Of a DNA stretch of 64,000 bases, positions 34,501 to 49,500 are shown one piece after another. This stretch comes from Phoronis australis (Eukaryota > Phoronida > Phoronidae), in assembly GCA_002633005.1 (NCBI GenBank), contig NMRA01000385.1, forward strand, positions 3,839 to 67,838, given 5' to 3'. The position numbers were made by a program, and so were the translations under genes. The notes beneath the pieces were generated by a model. The model made no database searches. It had not been told where the DNA came from and saw only the letters and a program-made list of their open reading frames with translations. Within the stretch, counting starts at the first letter, position 1. Each line of letters starts with the position of its first letter.

Positions 34501-37500
34501 ATGATTCGCTCACACTTCGATATGGGCTGTAAGAAATTAAATTGGATTTTAGCGGAAAACTAATTTAAGTAGTGCCCAGCCTCATTACATATGTCACAGA
34601 ATAAGCTAATGCCCTTTTATGCCAAGAGCAACTGAATACAGGTTGATGATCAATCCAAATATTAGAGTTAGAGGGGGATAGAATAAAATAAAGGCATCTC
34701 AGAAGTGTGAGCGTTAGCGATGAAACTAGTTTATAAAGATGAATACATCAGCCAAAAATACTTTTTACGTCCTTACGATTGATACTTATTGGGCATCTCC
34801 CGTCTGTCTAAAATGCTCGATCTCTGACCTCTAAGTTCTTTAGTGGCCTGAGGTGGGGTTACTTTCCATCCAGACTATGTAAAGCTTGTCCTATCTAGGT
34901 CAACATTTGTCATGTCAAAAAACACATGGCTTGGTTTCAAAGGTAATATAAATTTATCTGCTGTTCTTCTCAAGCCGAAATCCTTTTAACTTTTAGACAA
35001 AGTCTTTCTGATTCGTTTACGTTATTCAAGCAATGAAGCTAAAATGTATTCTTAAATAATGCTCTCAGAGGGGTCATTCGGATATCGTCTCACTCAGCAC
35101 TCGTTGGCCAACCTTCTCGGGGACTACAAAACATCGCTACATCCATTCAATTATTTCTTTGTTGAGGAAACCAAGACCGATACCCAAGTGCTTGGCCTAT
35201 TCATGAACATTATTTAATGACTCGGCGGCGCGCTTACGTAAACAAGGGGGGGGGGGGNNNNNNNNNNNNGGGGGGGTGGTTACCTCAGTCTGTAAGAATC
35301 GCGTTAATATGGCTCACGAATAGGTAAAACATTAGCTTTGACATTAGCACATGAGCTAGTCCCCGACAGAAATAGAGGACAAAATATGCAACATTTTTAG
35401 AAATAGACATAGATAAGAAAAAAGTCAAACGGATGACTGTCTTGGTCTAAAACGTTACAATCCTACAATACTCACAACTTTGATACTCACATGACGTCAT
35501 CAAAAAATGTAAATTCCACATTCTATCACCGATGACCATGTGCATGAAAGTCTGGTATACAGGGGGTATTTGTACTGCGTAATCCATGCAGGTTATATGC
35601 TTCACAGCCAAAACATTTCCCAGACTGCATGGACCATAGACATCACATAGTATGGCATGGACCAACCTTTTTATAATATAAAAACCCCAGAGCATAACAT
35701 TTTCCTACAGAAACTATTATGTGTTTTCCATTTTGCTCTGAAAAACAAGTGTTCATAGGATGAGGTAGTAGTTGAAGACATAACGTAGGGCACGAAGTGA
35801 AACTGGGTTCGTTGTACTTTCTTGTTGTTTTGAATTCCACACGGGGCAACAGTAAATAAAATGTGTTATAGTATGTAGGAATTCAAAATCACTAGCTTAC
35901 ATTTTTATCAAGTAAGAAACGTATTCTAAAACTTGGAGCATTGACCCCGACGTGAAACCTTTTTACAAATGATTGACACTAGGCTATCAAAATCAGTTTT
36001 GTCTAGTATTTTTCTTAACAATTTTACATTGTTTTTTAATTTGACGATTTTTCGTAAATAGTGAATCATATAAACATCCCGCATAACAGTTTTTTTACTA
36101 GGTTAAAGCATATTCGAAAAGACCTCGCACATTGTACTGCAAAATTAGTAGGGTGGCCCGAAAGTATCGTCACTGTTTTAGTTAAACTATTCGTTTTTCA
36201 CCTAAGTGGAAATAATTCAACCTAGGTGGAAATTATTTTCACCGGGGTGTAAATTATTTCAACCTAGATGGATTTTTTCACCAGGGTGCAAATTATTACA
36301 AAACGAAGTTGAAATTATTTCATTTTTTGTCAGCGCATAGTTCTCAGTCGAGGAGCTCAGAAACATTTGTTGCCCGATATATACTAAGCTGGTATACCGA
36401 CCAAGCAGAGGGGATGCAGCCGTGTAGTGATGTCAAAATGGGCGGGGAGCATCATCTGAGGTGTGAGAAAGAGATGGAATAATGAAGAAGTTGGAAATTT
36501 GGGAACACGAAGTCACAGAGATGGTTTATAAGCCTACCATGACCAATGACGCAGGGCCCAACTAGAAATTTACATAAGTTTTGAACAACCATGAAAAAGA
36601 AGTTGTACACGAAGTGATGGCTTAACAGCGTTTTAGGATTCATACTGGACATTTATGTGTGAAACAATTTTGATTGAGTCATTTACTAATTTCGTTTTGC
36701 TACTTTCCTTTTTGCTAAAAGGCATGACCACCAGACCTAGTGGTTGTATTTGGTATGAAGTCAAAAAAATTACAGAATTTCTACTTCAGAAAATACTTAC
36801 TTTTACTGAGTTGAATTATTCAATTTTGTGGATGTCTTGAGGCACAGACTGGTCTATGAGATCCGACATGACCCAACTCCTCCTCCAAAGCCGTGTACAC
36901 AGACAGGTTACATGCAACTCTTAACTGGTTGCTTACTTCCATTTTTACAGCAGTATTCATTTGATGGTACCCCATTCACAAACTGGCTAAAACGCTAACG
37001 TTTTCGCTGTTAATTGGCCGAAAACTTCACCATTTACCTCAAAAACGCTGTTAGGAATTTTCGATTAATCTCTTCGTTTGGTTTCTATGACAAATCAACT
37101 CGCCAAACTTAAGGATTTTTTGTAAGAAATAGCAATAGTATTCGTCTTTGTTACATTACGCAAAAACTAAGAATTTATACTGAAAATCCTGACAGCGTTT
37201 TTGAAATTGATGAATAAATGTAAAGTTTGGAAAGTTTCTGTATAACAATACCTCAGAACCCTTTTGGGTATTTCTCAGTGGCGTTGGACGCCTCTGTTGC
37301 TCGTATGAAGTCTGTGAGGTCCTGCGCTATCAACATGAAAAGCCTTCTTTCATTGACCAAAGATTTGTTGATAGACCTAGCCATACTTGTTTCACAGTGC
37401 TGTTAACAAGAAGCCCTGCCCACGTTGGGACTTTTTGCAGGAAAACGAAAGCTGCAGTGAAGTTACTTATGCTAAATAGAAACGCATTTTTTGTTGTTGT

Positions 37501-40500
37501 TCAATTACCTTGCCGTAGTGGTTAGGTTGGGACTGGACCCCCTGGCTACGGACCTGTAAGGGTACACAATGGAACCGCTCTTTGCTTAGCGAGAGATTCG
37601 ATTTGAGTGACAGCCTGTAACCGTTGTCATAGATTAACTTTATGTTGGCGGAGTGCAATACCACTTGATTACTGGCAGGGCGCTTAGGTCACCGGCCCTA
37701 CTATTTCAGCGAATGTCTGGCTAAGAACGTGAAGCATTGGTGACAGTAATTGCCTGTCAGAAAATCAACGGATCTTTTTGTTTTATTGCGCCCGTCAAGG
37801 ATATTTACTTCAAGAAGTCTGCACCATCCAAAAATTACACCAAAAATGCGCTTTTCTTTGGATTTATGGGTTTTCTGTGGCACTGACTCCTAGCCACTAA
37901 AACCCGCAACTTGTTTTTAACAGTTATAGCTCCCGCTGTAAACAATTGCTATTAAGTATAAGTTACAACTTTTGTAACATCGTTTATTTAATGTGTACAG
38001 GACAATAGGCTTATTGAAGTCATTAGCATTGACCAAAGTCATCAACCCTGTTCCAAATCGTCAACTCTCAATTTGGTCTTCCAAAGCGCTGAATTTAATC
38101 ACTTTGTCATTTGCCGGTGGGATTTAGGTCCGACATCAGAGATTTAACTGAGCCTGAGTCCAGGAAGTCACTTTTCTCGCCACCGGTAATTACTTGTTTA
38201 CCAGCCGATATGTAGCACAAAACCTGTTAAGAACTGTGTTTCTAAATTTCGATGATTTGGTGACCAAGGCTACGTAAGTTCTTATTCCATCGAGATGTTT
38301 ACGCGATGAGACAGTGTTCAACACAAGGATGGGGGTGAAACTGTGGAGACCGGGGGCAGCTCGATTTACTAGGGCACCCAGACATAGGTTAGAGCACCGA
38401 GAAATTGTAACCCGGCGCTGACTGTAGTAGTGTGAGACAGTGGTGTCTAAATTAAGATCCTAAGGTCACATCCCATAGGCCTACAATGTGAGGATTGACA
38501 TAATATGTTTGCAATTTCAGTTACGAATTCGCCACCACGAGAACATTGATGAAATAAGCGGCACTGTATATTCACTTCACGTGGACAGTGTGTCACAGAG
38601 TCTGACGGGAAAGGATATCGGTGAGTCGACTGGACAAGTCGTGATAAGAATTTGCAAGATTTTGCTTTTCAAATTGTACGTTAAAACACGAGTACACGAT
38701 TTCGTTCGTCATCTTTAATACTGTGATTGAGTAGAGTAAGCAAACCAGCGTTTATATCAGGGAGAGTAATATATAGGATTTTAACTCAACAGGTCTTTTT
38801 TTGAGAGATGGCCACTACCTAGATTCTGAAATCTGAAAGGTTGCTATAATGTCTTTCCTAACATATTCATGATGTTCGCAAACTCGTTTTTCTCTGTGAA
38901 AACATCCTACGCTAAATTTTGGAATCGTAAAATGCAGACGTTAATTGTCGTGATGTTGATGTTTGTGATCCCTCCATACAACGTACACGCAATTTTCAAA
39001 TTATTTTAGTTCAAGCCTTAATACCATTACAATGGCAATTTTTGGCTATCACCGATCATCCCGGATTTGGTAGCCCAGCGAAACCGAGATAAGATGGATA
39101 AAAGTTCATTCCACGAATACAAGCTGAACTACACCTTGTCCAGGCAGTTTTCTCATACTTATGGCTTAAATGTATCATCAAGTGCTGTTTCCTCATTAAC
39201 GCGTTATATTCAGAGAAATCTGTATTTTATTGCTTGGTTTCTGTAGAGCGCAATGTAGAAATCGGCTTATTGACCTAGTTCTCTTTGCATGTACGCACGT
39301 GTTGTGTTACTCATGCTCGATTCTAAACCGTGGACTTGAGTATTGGGTTGCATTGTCTCTATGATCTTCAACACCTGCGTATCCAGGAAATTGCCGGCGT
39401 TCGCTGACATGAAAGGAAAACATGGTGTAGAGGCAAAGGCAGGTCATGTATGACTGTGACTTAACTCTAAACGCAACATCCTGAGAGATAACACATTCCT
39501 GAAATAAAATATACAATCAAGAAATGGTGCCGTATAGTGCTTCATTATACGTATTTTGCAGTGTCCAAATTTGGCTAACTTCGGAACATCGTATCGCAGA
39601 AATTGATGATCGGATTCGTGTGAAACATTCAATAAAGACCCCTGCTTTTAATAGTCAGTTAAAAAATATGACGCACTTCTTGTGTATCTGGCATATATTT
39701 GTGCTTTTGGACATCGACAACTCAATTTCTCGGCTGTTTAATGAACATAAAAACAAGGTTGCACCTGAGCATAATTTTTTGTAGCTTCCAAATAATTAAA
39801 TCTTCTCAAGCCAGTGGCGGATTTAAGGGGGGGGGGGACATGGGGGCCATGCTTCCCCCCTAAAATTAATGCAGATTCCATTCCTGGCTAATACTCTGCC
39901 ATGGTCCCCCCCCCCCAACTCAAAATACTGGATNCCCCCAACTCAAAATACTGGATCCCCCGCAAGCAGTTCCACTATCCCAACTTCCCTGCAGCTGTAC
40001 ATTTACCGCGCCGCAAAGAAATTCCCTGGGCAGGTTTTTAACTTTTAATGGATATTCAATACACATTTCGAAACGTTGACGAATGTGCCTTTGACAATGT
40101 TTTCTGTTTTCAGTCACCACCAATCCGGAGAAATGGGATTTAACAAAACCGTAAGTATCCCCAGCCTATCGCCGTTTAAAATTTACTTGGCAACTTGTCT
40201 TATCAGTAATGGGGTAGAACAATGAGGGCCAGGATGATATTGGTGTACATGATTATAAGCATAGAACTGAAAGCATGTACAGCGGCGTGTCCCAAAATTG
40301 CTCTCGCACTTAAAATGACAATAACTATACTATTAGAATAGATTTCTTCTGATTAGTGAAAGGGACTTGTTTTGAGCAGACAAAGGATTCTTAGGCCTGT
40401 TGGACAGTTTAGTTTTATGCCATTACTGAAGTTGATAGATCAGAGTAATTAGACTGCACAGTTGGTCTTGCACTAGAGCTAATTAGTAGCTAGTAGGTAT

Positions 40501-43500
40501 ATTAATTGCTGGGTGATAGGTCTACTTCTGATCTTCCAGGTTTTTATTTGAGCTCACACCTGTTGGTCTGATCGAGTTTGTCCATGTTCATCCTGAGGAA
40601 CACGATGAGGTCTCCATGCTCAAGAAAGCCATCACAAGTTTATTAATTGCGCATAAACCTGTAAGTTAGTTTAAGTTCGTTTCTATGTCCTCGTAACGTT
40701 ACAGAAAACATCGTGAGATACAATTCAGACACGATAATGAGTTTTTCGTTGTTGAAACCGATTTTTTCCCTAGTGGACACATCAGTTTGATCACTCCGAT
40801 CGTGTCTGGCTTCGATACGTTGAGGTGAAAAGTGTCAGTTGGTATCATAAACAACAGATACCTTGATCTAGCTCTTGTGTACGCGAAACGTTGTTACTGG
40901 AGTAAATGTGATCGTAATTCACATTCAAGTTCAAGCCCGCCTCTATAAATCGCGTTAATGAATTAATGTGCCATAAAATTCAAGATAGGATCATCTTGTC
41001 TTCGACCGATCTTTCAGTGAATGATAAAACGGTACCCTCATGAGCGCACCCAGCCTAAAACATAGGGGGGCCTCGAATTTTTGAGTATGTGGACCTTTTA
41101 CTATAAAAAACGGGTACGTTCGGAGCTATATGTATGAATATTGCGGGTTTGCCAAATTCGCCATATTCCTGCCTTTTTAGTGGACCTTTGTCTCGTTTTC
41201 TCTTACTTTTTGTTTCTCTGAGGCTGACCTTTTTGTCCACTTCTTCAAATGGGGCCCTCTGAGTCCCCCCCCACCTAGGTGCGCGCATGCCCCCGCCTAA
41301 TCCTAACTCAAAAGGATGTCTATAGTACCCGCATCAGAAGTAGAACTTCCTCGGGTACCAGAGGAGGCGACGTACCAGTATTCCCGCGGGTACCGTTTTA
41401 TGCATGATAGTCATGCTGCACCTAGGCCGTCTCAAACAATAACTGTTCGATTTCATTATAATCTATGGATCAGACACGTCATATGTCGTGAAATGCACAA
41501 ATAAGTTGTCAGAGGCTGCACTGAGAACTCTTTAACACACCCCAACCCTCATGTGTTGGTTGAGACGGCGATTCTTGGCTTATATGCTTGGGGCTAGTTC
41601 AAAATCTTAAAGATTTGTCTTTTAACTTCTAAACTTTGAAACGTTAAATTGCTAGGGACACGATTGATGGCGTATTAGGCGTATCTGCCGCCCGCCAGCT
41701 AAATGTCTTGCTGACAGCTGCGACTGTGAACATGGATATAATGTCTGTGAATGTTGAACCCAGCTGGCTCGCAAGTCAACGAGCTGTCAATCATGAATCT
41801 ATCTACATTGGGCTGCCAGGAAATCCAAAAGGCCTGCTCTTATTTATCGGGGTCTCCGTAACCACAGACACTCTATTATGACTATGTGCTGTCGTCAACC
41901 TGCAATGCTGCCGTTTTAGCTGTAATGCATTGACCGTTGATGTCCAAAGGCGATGCAGTGAGTTGATTAGCTAACGATATATTCTGTAAATACAGCTGTA
42001 ATGTCAATATATTTGTAGCCTGGTGACAGCAACAAATTCAAGAAGCGTGAAGTTGATCATGGCGGCAGCGGTGAATATGAATATGAAGTGGACCATCTCA
42101 GTGACGGTGTTAGAGTTAGACGTTCACTCAAGAACGAGTCAGATGTCATTAAGGACCACGACAAGGTGACCGTTGACTTCACTCTGGATGCTATGCAGGT
42201 GGAAGGTGCCCCAAACAATCCTGCTTTTGCTGAATGTGATCAGCGTTTGCTGCCTAGGCTCTTGAATAAAATTAGAGCTAGATTAATTTATTTTCTTAAA
42301 GGGGCACAAAACCGATGTCTTCTGTCAAACACGAACTTTTGATTTATTGTACAAATTCTCTTGTTTGGGACAATGAAAATCAATTGCCTTTCTCAAGGTC
42401 GGAGCTTGAACCAAATTTTAGAAATACACAATACCAGAAGTTCCCAGAATTATCCAAACACAAACATTCTGAAATTCTGGATATGGTGTAATAGAGGCCA
42501 ATGTTTGTTCTGGGGTTTCATTGCCAGACACACTATGGTTAGACCCTAGTGATAGTATACTGGTGTTTTGTCGGCTGCATGAGTGAGTTCTGCCGTTTTT
42601 GACAATTGACTTAAATGTGGTTCACCTTTCCAGACAATCCACATCAACAATGACGGAACCATACACAGAGTGGAGTCGGTGGACAAGATCATTCTTAAGA
42701 ACAGAATCTCTCTGGCTCAAGTCTACCAGCATAACACAGAATATGAGGGATTGGCAGAGATACCTGAGGAAAGCAGTGGTGGTGTGTAAAACTTGACCGC
42801 AAAATTGAAAACGCTTTGTTTACAGTTTCTCCTTTTGGGTTACATTGAGAAAAGCACACTGAAGCTGTTCTTAATCTTTTTAGAAAATCCCTCTTATACA
42901 CTACTATATGTATAAAATTAGGTACGAGATGTGTACGAGTCAGGTGCTGCAGTATGTCCTAAAATGTTTGAGGGTTCAAAATGTGATTTTTGTACCCTTT
43001 GAACTTGGCCGGGTTTATCACAAGTCCCAAAACTGTCAAATGTAGTACTTTGTAAACACTCAAGTTGTTTCGTTGGTGGAGTGTAAGGTGATGGAATAAG
43101 CACCACGTGAGGTTATTGAGTTTCAAAAAGTTGGCTTCTATGGAATTTGATTGATTTCCCTGCATAAAACTCGTTCAGTTAATTGGTATTAATGCCTTGT
43201 AAATCAAACAAATATAATTATGACTTGCACTTTTCGCCAGATTTCCCTACTTTATACACGATGTCGCACACTCATCTCCACTTGACCAATCAACTATCTC
43301 ACAGTGAACCAATCAAAATGGTCAGGGACATGCTAGTGAAGCAGTCAATTGAAGTTGAACAGGTGAGCTCACTCAAGAAGCTTGACATGATTGAGGCAGT
43401 GTTTCACAGTGATTGTCTATGTGGTGTTTGTTAGGTGTAAATACTGTTCAATCCAGCTCAGTTGTTAGCTGATCGTGTTTGTCATTACACGTCATTCAAT

Positions 43501-46500
43501 TTATGATATTGTTAGATTAGAATATTTTTTTGCATATTGTGCACTCACCGATACAAGGGGGTCCAGGATTTTGAGTTAAGGGGCCAAGGCAGAGTATTAG
43601 CCAGAATTTTGCCCGTCTGACATTCGCACTCCCCAACTGCCAAATGGAATCTAGGCAAATTTTAGGGGGGCATGCCCCCTTGCAGCCCCCCCCCCCCTTC
43701 AATCTGCCACTGCGATATGAAGGTTAAGTAAAAGAATGTTTTCCCTTTTCTTCAATTCATTCAGAATAGTTAGCACCAAATGCATTTTCAGTTTTATTTT
43801 TGTTACGATGGATACCACCAAGCAACGTTTTGAGAATACGATGTTTTTAGATACTTTTGAAAAATGAGGAAAGAGTAGAATACCGATGTATTTTTGTTCA
43901 GATTTATCGTAACAGGGTCTTCAACATAATATTTAAAAAAATAATATTACGGGTACATACCTAGTAAATACTTTTGATTTCTTTATAGTCTTTTGGACCT
44001 TTAATCAATCTTCAATCTTTACTCCAGCTATATGAAAATGTCTCATTTCATGTACTATAGCCTACTTTGAGACCTTTGAGTAATTTCAAACATTTTCCAC
44101 TCTGCTTAAATGTACAATGTCATTATGCAGTCAGCGATCGGTTTTATTCATTCAGCAAGTAACATCCTTCTTTCAATCGATGTACAAAGTTCCTCTTTGA
44201 AGTTACTCTACAAAAGAGTATTACATCCAGTAGTTGAATTCAGTGCATCTTAATCGAATGCAATACATGATGAAGAGTTTGTGGTCCCCAGAAACGAGAT
44301 AGGGAACAACCAAGTTCAAATATTACTTTAAATGCATGTCCTTCCAGCCCAAAGCCAAAGTTATCACAGATTCCGACGCTGCAATGGAGGACATTGAGAA
44401 AGAGATGAACTGTAGCCGCATTACTCCTGTGAAAAGTATGTTCTAATTATTTGTTTAGCTCGATTAATTGGTTTGCATTGCTTATGGTATGGAATAACTA
44501 GTGTTCGTGTGGTGTAATATTGGCTATGCTTGTGGGAGTTTTAGTAACTATGAAGTAATGACATACGAAAAGTGAGGTATTATATGAGCATGACATGACA
44601 CGAACATCAATTTTTCTTCTGGACAATGGAATTTCTGGTCAGACGTATTGAACCCACTTCAGAATACCCTTTGGTTTTTAGCTCTTAGTTTAGAAAAGTT
44701 GAATTTCACAGGAATGCCACTGTGGTACAACTACGATTAATTTTCCCTCTAACGGACAAGATGCTGTAATTCAAGTGTTACACAGGATATTTTGTAAAAT
44801 TTTGATGTTTATTGCAGCAAATACGAACAGGACTGAATGCATTCGACGTCTGAGAGTTACACTGAAGGCTATGGTCGATGCAGACATTGAAAAGGTGGCA
44901 GAAAAATATCTCACAGTCCGCCCTAATTGTGAGAATGGAACAGTCTGTTTTCATGATCGCCATGTGATGATTGACATGATTGCTGCTCTAGACACGCCCA
45001 TCTCCCAGCGAATGATACTGAAATATATCTTCAAGAAACTTAAACAAGACACAGAGGAAATGCGCAAAGCCTTATTCCATTTCTTGGTCTTGCAATATCC
45101 TATTGAGGTAATGTTAATTAAAATAATTATAACATTTAAAATATTTTTATGATTAAACTTGAAAGGATGTTTTGACAATTTCAACCAATCTACGTTCTGT
45201 TACCTGCTAGTGCATAAATGGTGTAAATCCTCCGAGTTAAAGGCAGGAATCAATTAAAAACCCATACTCCGTGTGTCACAGATTGGACATTATGGTCCTT
45301 GGTGGGTGGTCTTTTCCCATAGTTGTTTTGTTATTTGCTAAAACCGTACCTCCCACTTGCCTACTTAGCAGACTTTGAAAGAAGTTTTCAAATTTTGCTT
45401 CAAACTTTTGAAGGTTCACTTGTCGACAGTTTGTTTCAGAGATTAATAAGCCAAAAGCAGGTTTGGTAAATTAATGTGCTCATTTTAAGAGGTGAATCCA
45501 ATCATTTAAGGCACCTAAGGTTACAAATTGGCACATTCTTCTGAGCATAGAGCCTGGCTACAGGATGAAAGGTGGAACTTCGTGGCTCAGTTTATAGTTT
45601 ACAGTGTCTTCAAAAGTCTGTGTGACTTAGTATTAGGCAGATTAATTAGTAGTTAGAGACTTTATTACATGAAAATTCACTCTGATAGTGTTGTTGGTAA
45701 GTTGAACCTCATTTCACTATGAATAGATGGCAAAGACTTGTTGAAAAATAAGGAAGAATTTAGAGTAGTGGCTCAAATCACCCTGTGCCACAACCTATAC
45801 TGTTAAAGGAGAATGCCACCCGATTTAATTAGTCTTTTTTAACATCTTAATCGGTCTATATCCACATCACCTCGTATACGGTCGATCTTACCTCCCCAAG
45901 AGGTGTCGCGTTAACCTGTGAGGAAGGTGAGAAATGACGCAGCGACGTCAGAGGCTCTTCTGCAGAGTGAGTGCCGCTATGGTGTGGTGTATCGTTCCCG
46001 TTTGTGTGAACTATGAAGCTGCGAGGAAAGTGGGTATATCATTTTTTCGATTTCCTCGAGAGCCCATAATGCTACGGATGTGGCTCGCGGTAGTGAAGAA
46101 TGAAAAGTAGGCCGTTAATACCAGGCATGAAGGCGTAAAACTTCTCCGTGTCTGTCAGTGGCCTGCATTTCGTCGGATCGGTTGTTGATCATTTTTTGAT
46201 TGAGGAGAATTGTAATTGGCCATGAAAACATAAACAATTAGAATTAATCAAGGCGTGAGAACGTAACGTTTGATATAACCTGTTTGATGACTGACTTGTT
46301 CGTGAGTCTTCTGTTTGGTCCTCTGGGTGTAGTATGTTTTCGCCAGTTCTTTTTCTCAGCCCTAGTAAAAAACGTCGTAAGCACATCTCTGTTTAGATGC
46401 GGTGCAAAATCAGGATGGTCCGTGAGACACACCTGCGCTTCTCCAAGAAGGTGTTTTGCGGAATTTTGTGGCAGCAGACACAACCGTCGGTCGTTTCCAT

Positions 46501-49500
46501 TATCGTGCTCCCTGACACTATGACAAGTCATTCAAACGGTTTTCGGAACTATCCATATGTTTCGTTGTCTGTGCACGTTCACGGAGCCTCTCTATTATTA
46601 TGATCAGTGTATTCCGGTTCGAACCTGTGAAGTCTTCGTTGGATGAGCACTGGTCTAAGTCGGGATTGCAAGGTGCCACGTTGACATTTATTATTGTGTG
46701 TTCTGTTTCAAAATGAATTATTCTCACACTAACCAATGCTTATACAATACTGAAACAAAATCTGTCTCATTAGATACAATTTGTAATGCCTTGGAGTGTT
46801 CGTGAGTGAAAATGTTTTGAGAAGCCAGCAATGAATAAATCACTGCTTTGCCGGCTTTAGATGCAATAAACTAATTGACCGGGCACCGAGGCCGTGTGAT
46901 CGCATGCTAATTCAGTTGACAGAAATCTGTTGCGAAACAATAACTCGATTTTATATCCTATGGTCAGATGTTAGGGGAATCTTTATTTAGATATCCATAA
47001 ACATTATTCGAATAATTGTTACTGTGCAACTTTTGCCCTGACGGTTCTGTGGAAGGGTGACCTGACTTCGCGGCCCCAACGAGCTAGTAAGTAGATTTGC
47101 AGTTTCGCGGCTAATTCACCGAAATAACCACATGCACATTTTTCTTTGGCTCACTAGTATAGACTGGAAGTTTAGTTTCCCTTTGGCTGGTTTATGTTCG
47201 TGATGTCTTCAGTCCGGTCGCAATGGGCCTGATCGGCTGGGTTCCGAGCCATTGGCCGGGATAGCAAGCGTTTTGAGAGTTTAGAACTGAAAAAAATCGC
47301 AAGCCTGAAATTACAACACGCAGCTATGTTCTTGTGACTGTATTTCACGGATGAATAATCTGCATTTATCACCGAATAGACCCCAAACTCCCGCGACCGA
47401 CCTTCGTAAATTGGCCTACTGAACTTTGTAGGCTACGGTACGTTCAAATATCCAAAACTAAAAATCCGTAACAGCTAAATAAAATAACACATTTGTTCAA
47501 CAACTCGACGTATTTGTAAGGGTTATACATCGAATTTTGATGATTTATTGATGTAAAACTATGAATTCAAGCTATCAGCTGACACTAGTAAGCGTGTTGT
47601 GAACTGTTGAACAGACTGCATTCGAACCTCGGACGTCATTGGTTAATTTCAACGCCTCCATCTGCCGTCAGGTAAAAGAGCTGTACTTGCTGTTATCGAG
47701 TAGAACTACTCGATCTAAATTGATACAAACTAGGTTGTTTTTTGGGTGGCACTCTCCTTTAAACTCTGATTTCAACCTCTATTTTGACAATTCTTACAAA
47801 TTTGTTGTGTGTTGATTTTTGTTGTTATTTTCATCATTGTCATAGTTTTATGAATGTTTTTTTTTTCTGTTGCAGGCTTCAGTCAAAGCTGTAGAAGACC
47901 TTTGTTTTGGAAAGGATTTTGAACTCCATGGTAAGACTGAATCCGAAAACTTGAAATTAGTTCCAAAAATATTTTTATTTGATTCTGTCTTTTAAAGGTA
48001 CAGATTTATTTACCTGGTAGTAGACCTCAACTCTCAGTGATCTCAAAAGACTCTCAGACTAAATTTCTCAGCACTCGATTTGAGAATTGGATCTTTGGTG
48101 TATTAAGGCACTTTTTGTATGTAAATAGTAGCTTCAAGACTTATGATAGGCCAAAGATTCTCAATGAGCTATTTTAACGATTGACTTGCTCTCTTGTTGA
48201 CTTTTCGTTTATACAGCTATCGTGCACTGTTTTTCACATCTTGCTGGTTATTGTGAAACACCAGTGCTCGTTAAAATTTTACTGCATTTATATTTAAACA
48301 AAATAATAGGATTTCGCCAACTAGCAAGAAATCAGCTTTTAATTTCCGAATTTTCTCTTAGGGTAGACCCCAAACCTGAATGAAAGGGAACACCCCCCAT
48401 ACCTACAAGTACCGCAATGCAGGTCATTTGTTTGCACTATATTTGTGTGCTCAGTTATGTTTTTGCCCTCTTTTAACTTTGGGAATTGGAAAAACCTGGT
48501 GAGCCTTGGTTCTAATCTTTTTACTCAAAATCGAAAATATATTTGGCATGTTCCTTTCTTATATACAAACTCAGGATAATTATTTATTATTCTTGAGAAT
48601 ATTAGGTAAACCACAGTGTACACCCAAATGTGCACCTGATGAGCCCTAGATCTGAGCTTCAAGCTTGAGTAAAAACTTGAGATTTCTTGTAAAAACTTGA
48701 GATTTGAGACTGCAACTCATACCTTTAATGGTCGGGTCATCAAATGCAAAATACGATTACACATTCACCCTCATAAACAATAATATACTCAAGCACAGAG
48801 TAATAAATGCTTATTTTTAATTGATTGAAAGGAATATTTTAAAAATAGTTTCAAATTTGAATAAAAGGATTAGATCCTGGGGCCAGATCTATTTTCAAGT
48901 GGAGTCTCGAGTTTAGTTTGGATGATTTTCCTCTCTTGTCATCTCTTGCAAAATGCCGCCATCCCCTGTTAAAACGTATAAATTCTTTCTGATATACTGG
49001 TATAACTAATCTGCCAAAACAATGTGCACGGTGCTATTGCTGAAGAGTCCTTAGCTGAAGACTATAATGATGGATATATGCTCCCAGGATGTTTTAGGAA
49101 CAAACAAATAATAATAGTAATTTTTGTTTGCTAATTACTAACTGATCTATTATCTCTGCGTTAAAACTTTTGAAATAACGTTGTGGGCGTTTTTCATGTT
49201 TCAGGTATGGACATAGTTGTGCCGAATAGAACCAATGAGACTGATACACTGCGGCGCGCCTGCCTCACTGTTGGTGGAATGGCATCAAGTCTGAACAAAA
49301 CCAACCCAGCGAGAGCTGCTCAGATTGTTGGCCATCTTACTACCTGGTTGGAGCGACACAATGGTAAATCCCATGATTCGCTGGCTCTCACTTTACACTA
49401 CATCTAAATGTATATAGGGGACGTTTCGTAATGTAATATTTGTGATGAATGTTAATATGTTGTAGTGGCATCTTGCATTGAATGTTAAATGAGATGTGCT

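Larger units (their letters stand above)
33608..38099 (+). repeat. Intron 1 tandem duplication, copy 2
   Basis: Repeats copy 1 with scattered SNPs and small indels. The last ~900 bp (37,184-38,099) differ from copy 1 at only about one base. Copy 2 has a 12-N gap (35,258-35,269) in a G run and an extra ~880 bp (36,305-37,180) that includes an inverted R8 fragment. Confidence 0.95.
45807..47758 (-). mobile_element. THAP/P2X7C TTAA element, copy C (intron 9)
   Basis: The ends TTAA/AGGAGAATGCCACCC (45,803) and GGGTGGCACTCTCCT/TTAA (to 47,762) are 15-bp inverted repeats with one mismatch, flanked by TTAA on both sides. It is 1,952 bp, inverted relative to copies A and B, and inserted in intron 9 of the lipid-transfer gene. 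The right end (the element's left) shares AAAAAACAAC.T..TTTGTATCAAT with copy B. It carries both convergent ORFs. Confidence 0.85.

Noticed and set aside
46397-46603. Plus-strand ORFs across element copy C (46,284-46,603)
   Set aside because: They are antisense to the P2X7-C-like frame, which carries the recognisable domain.
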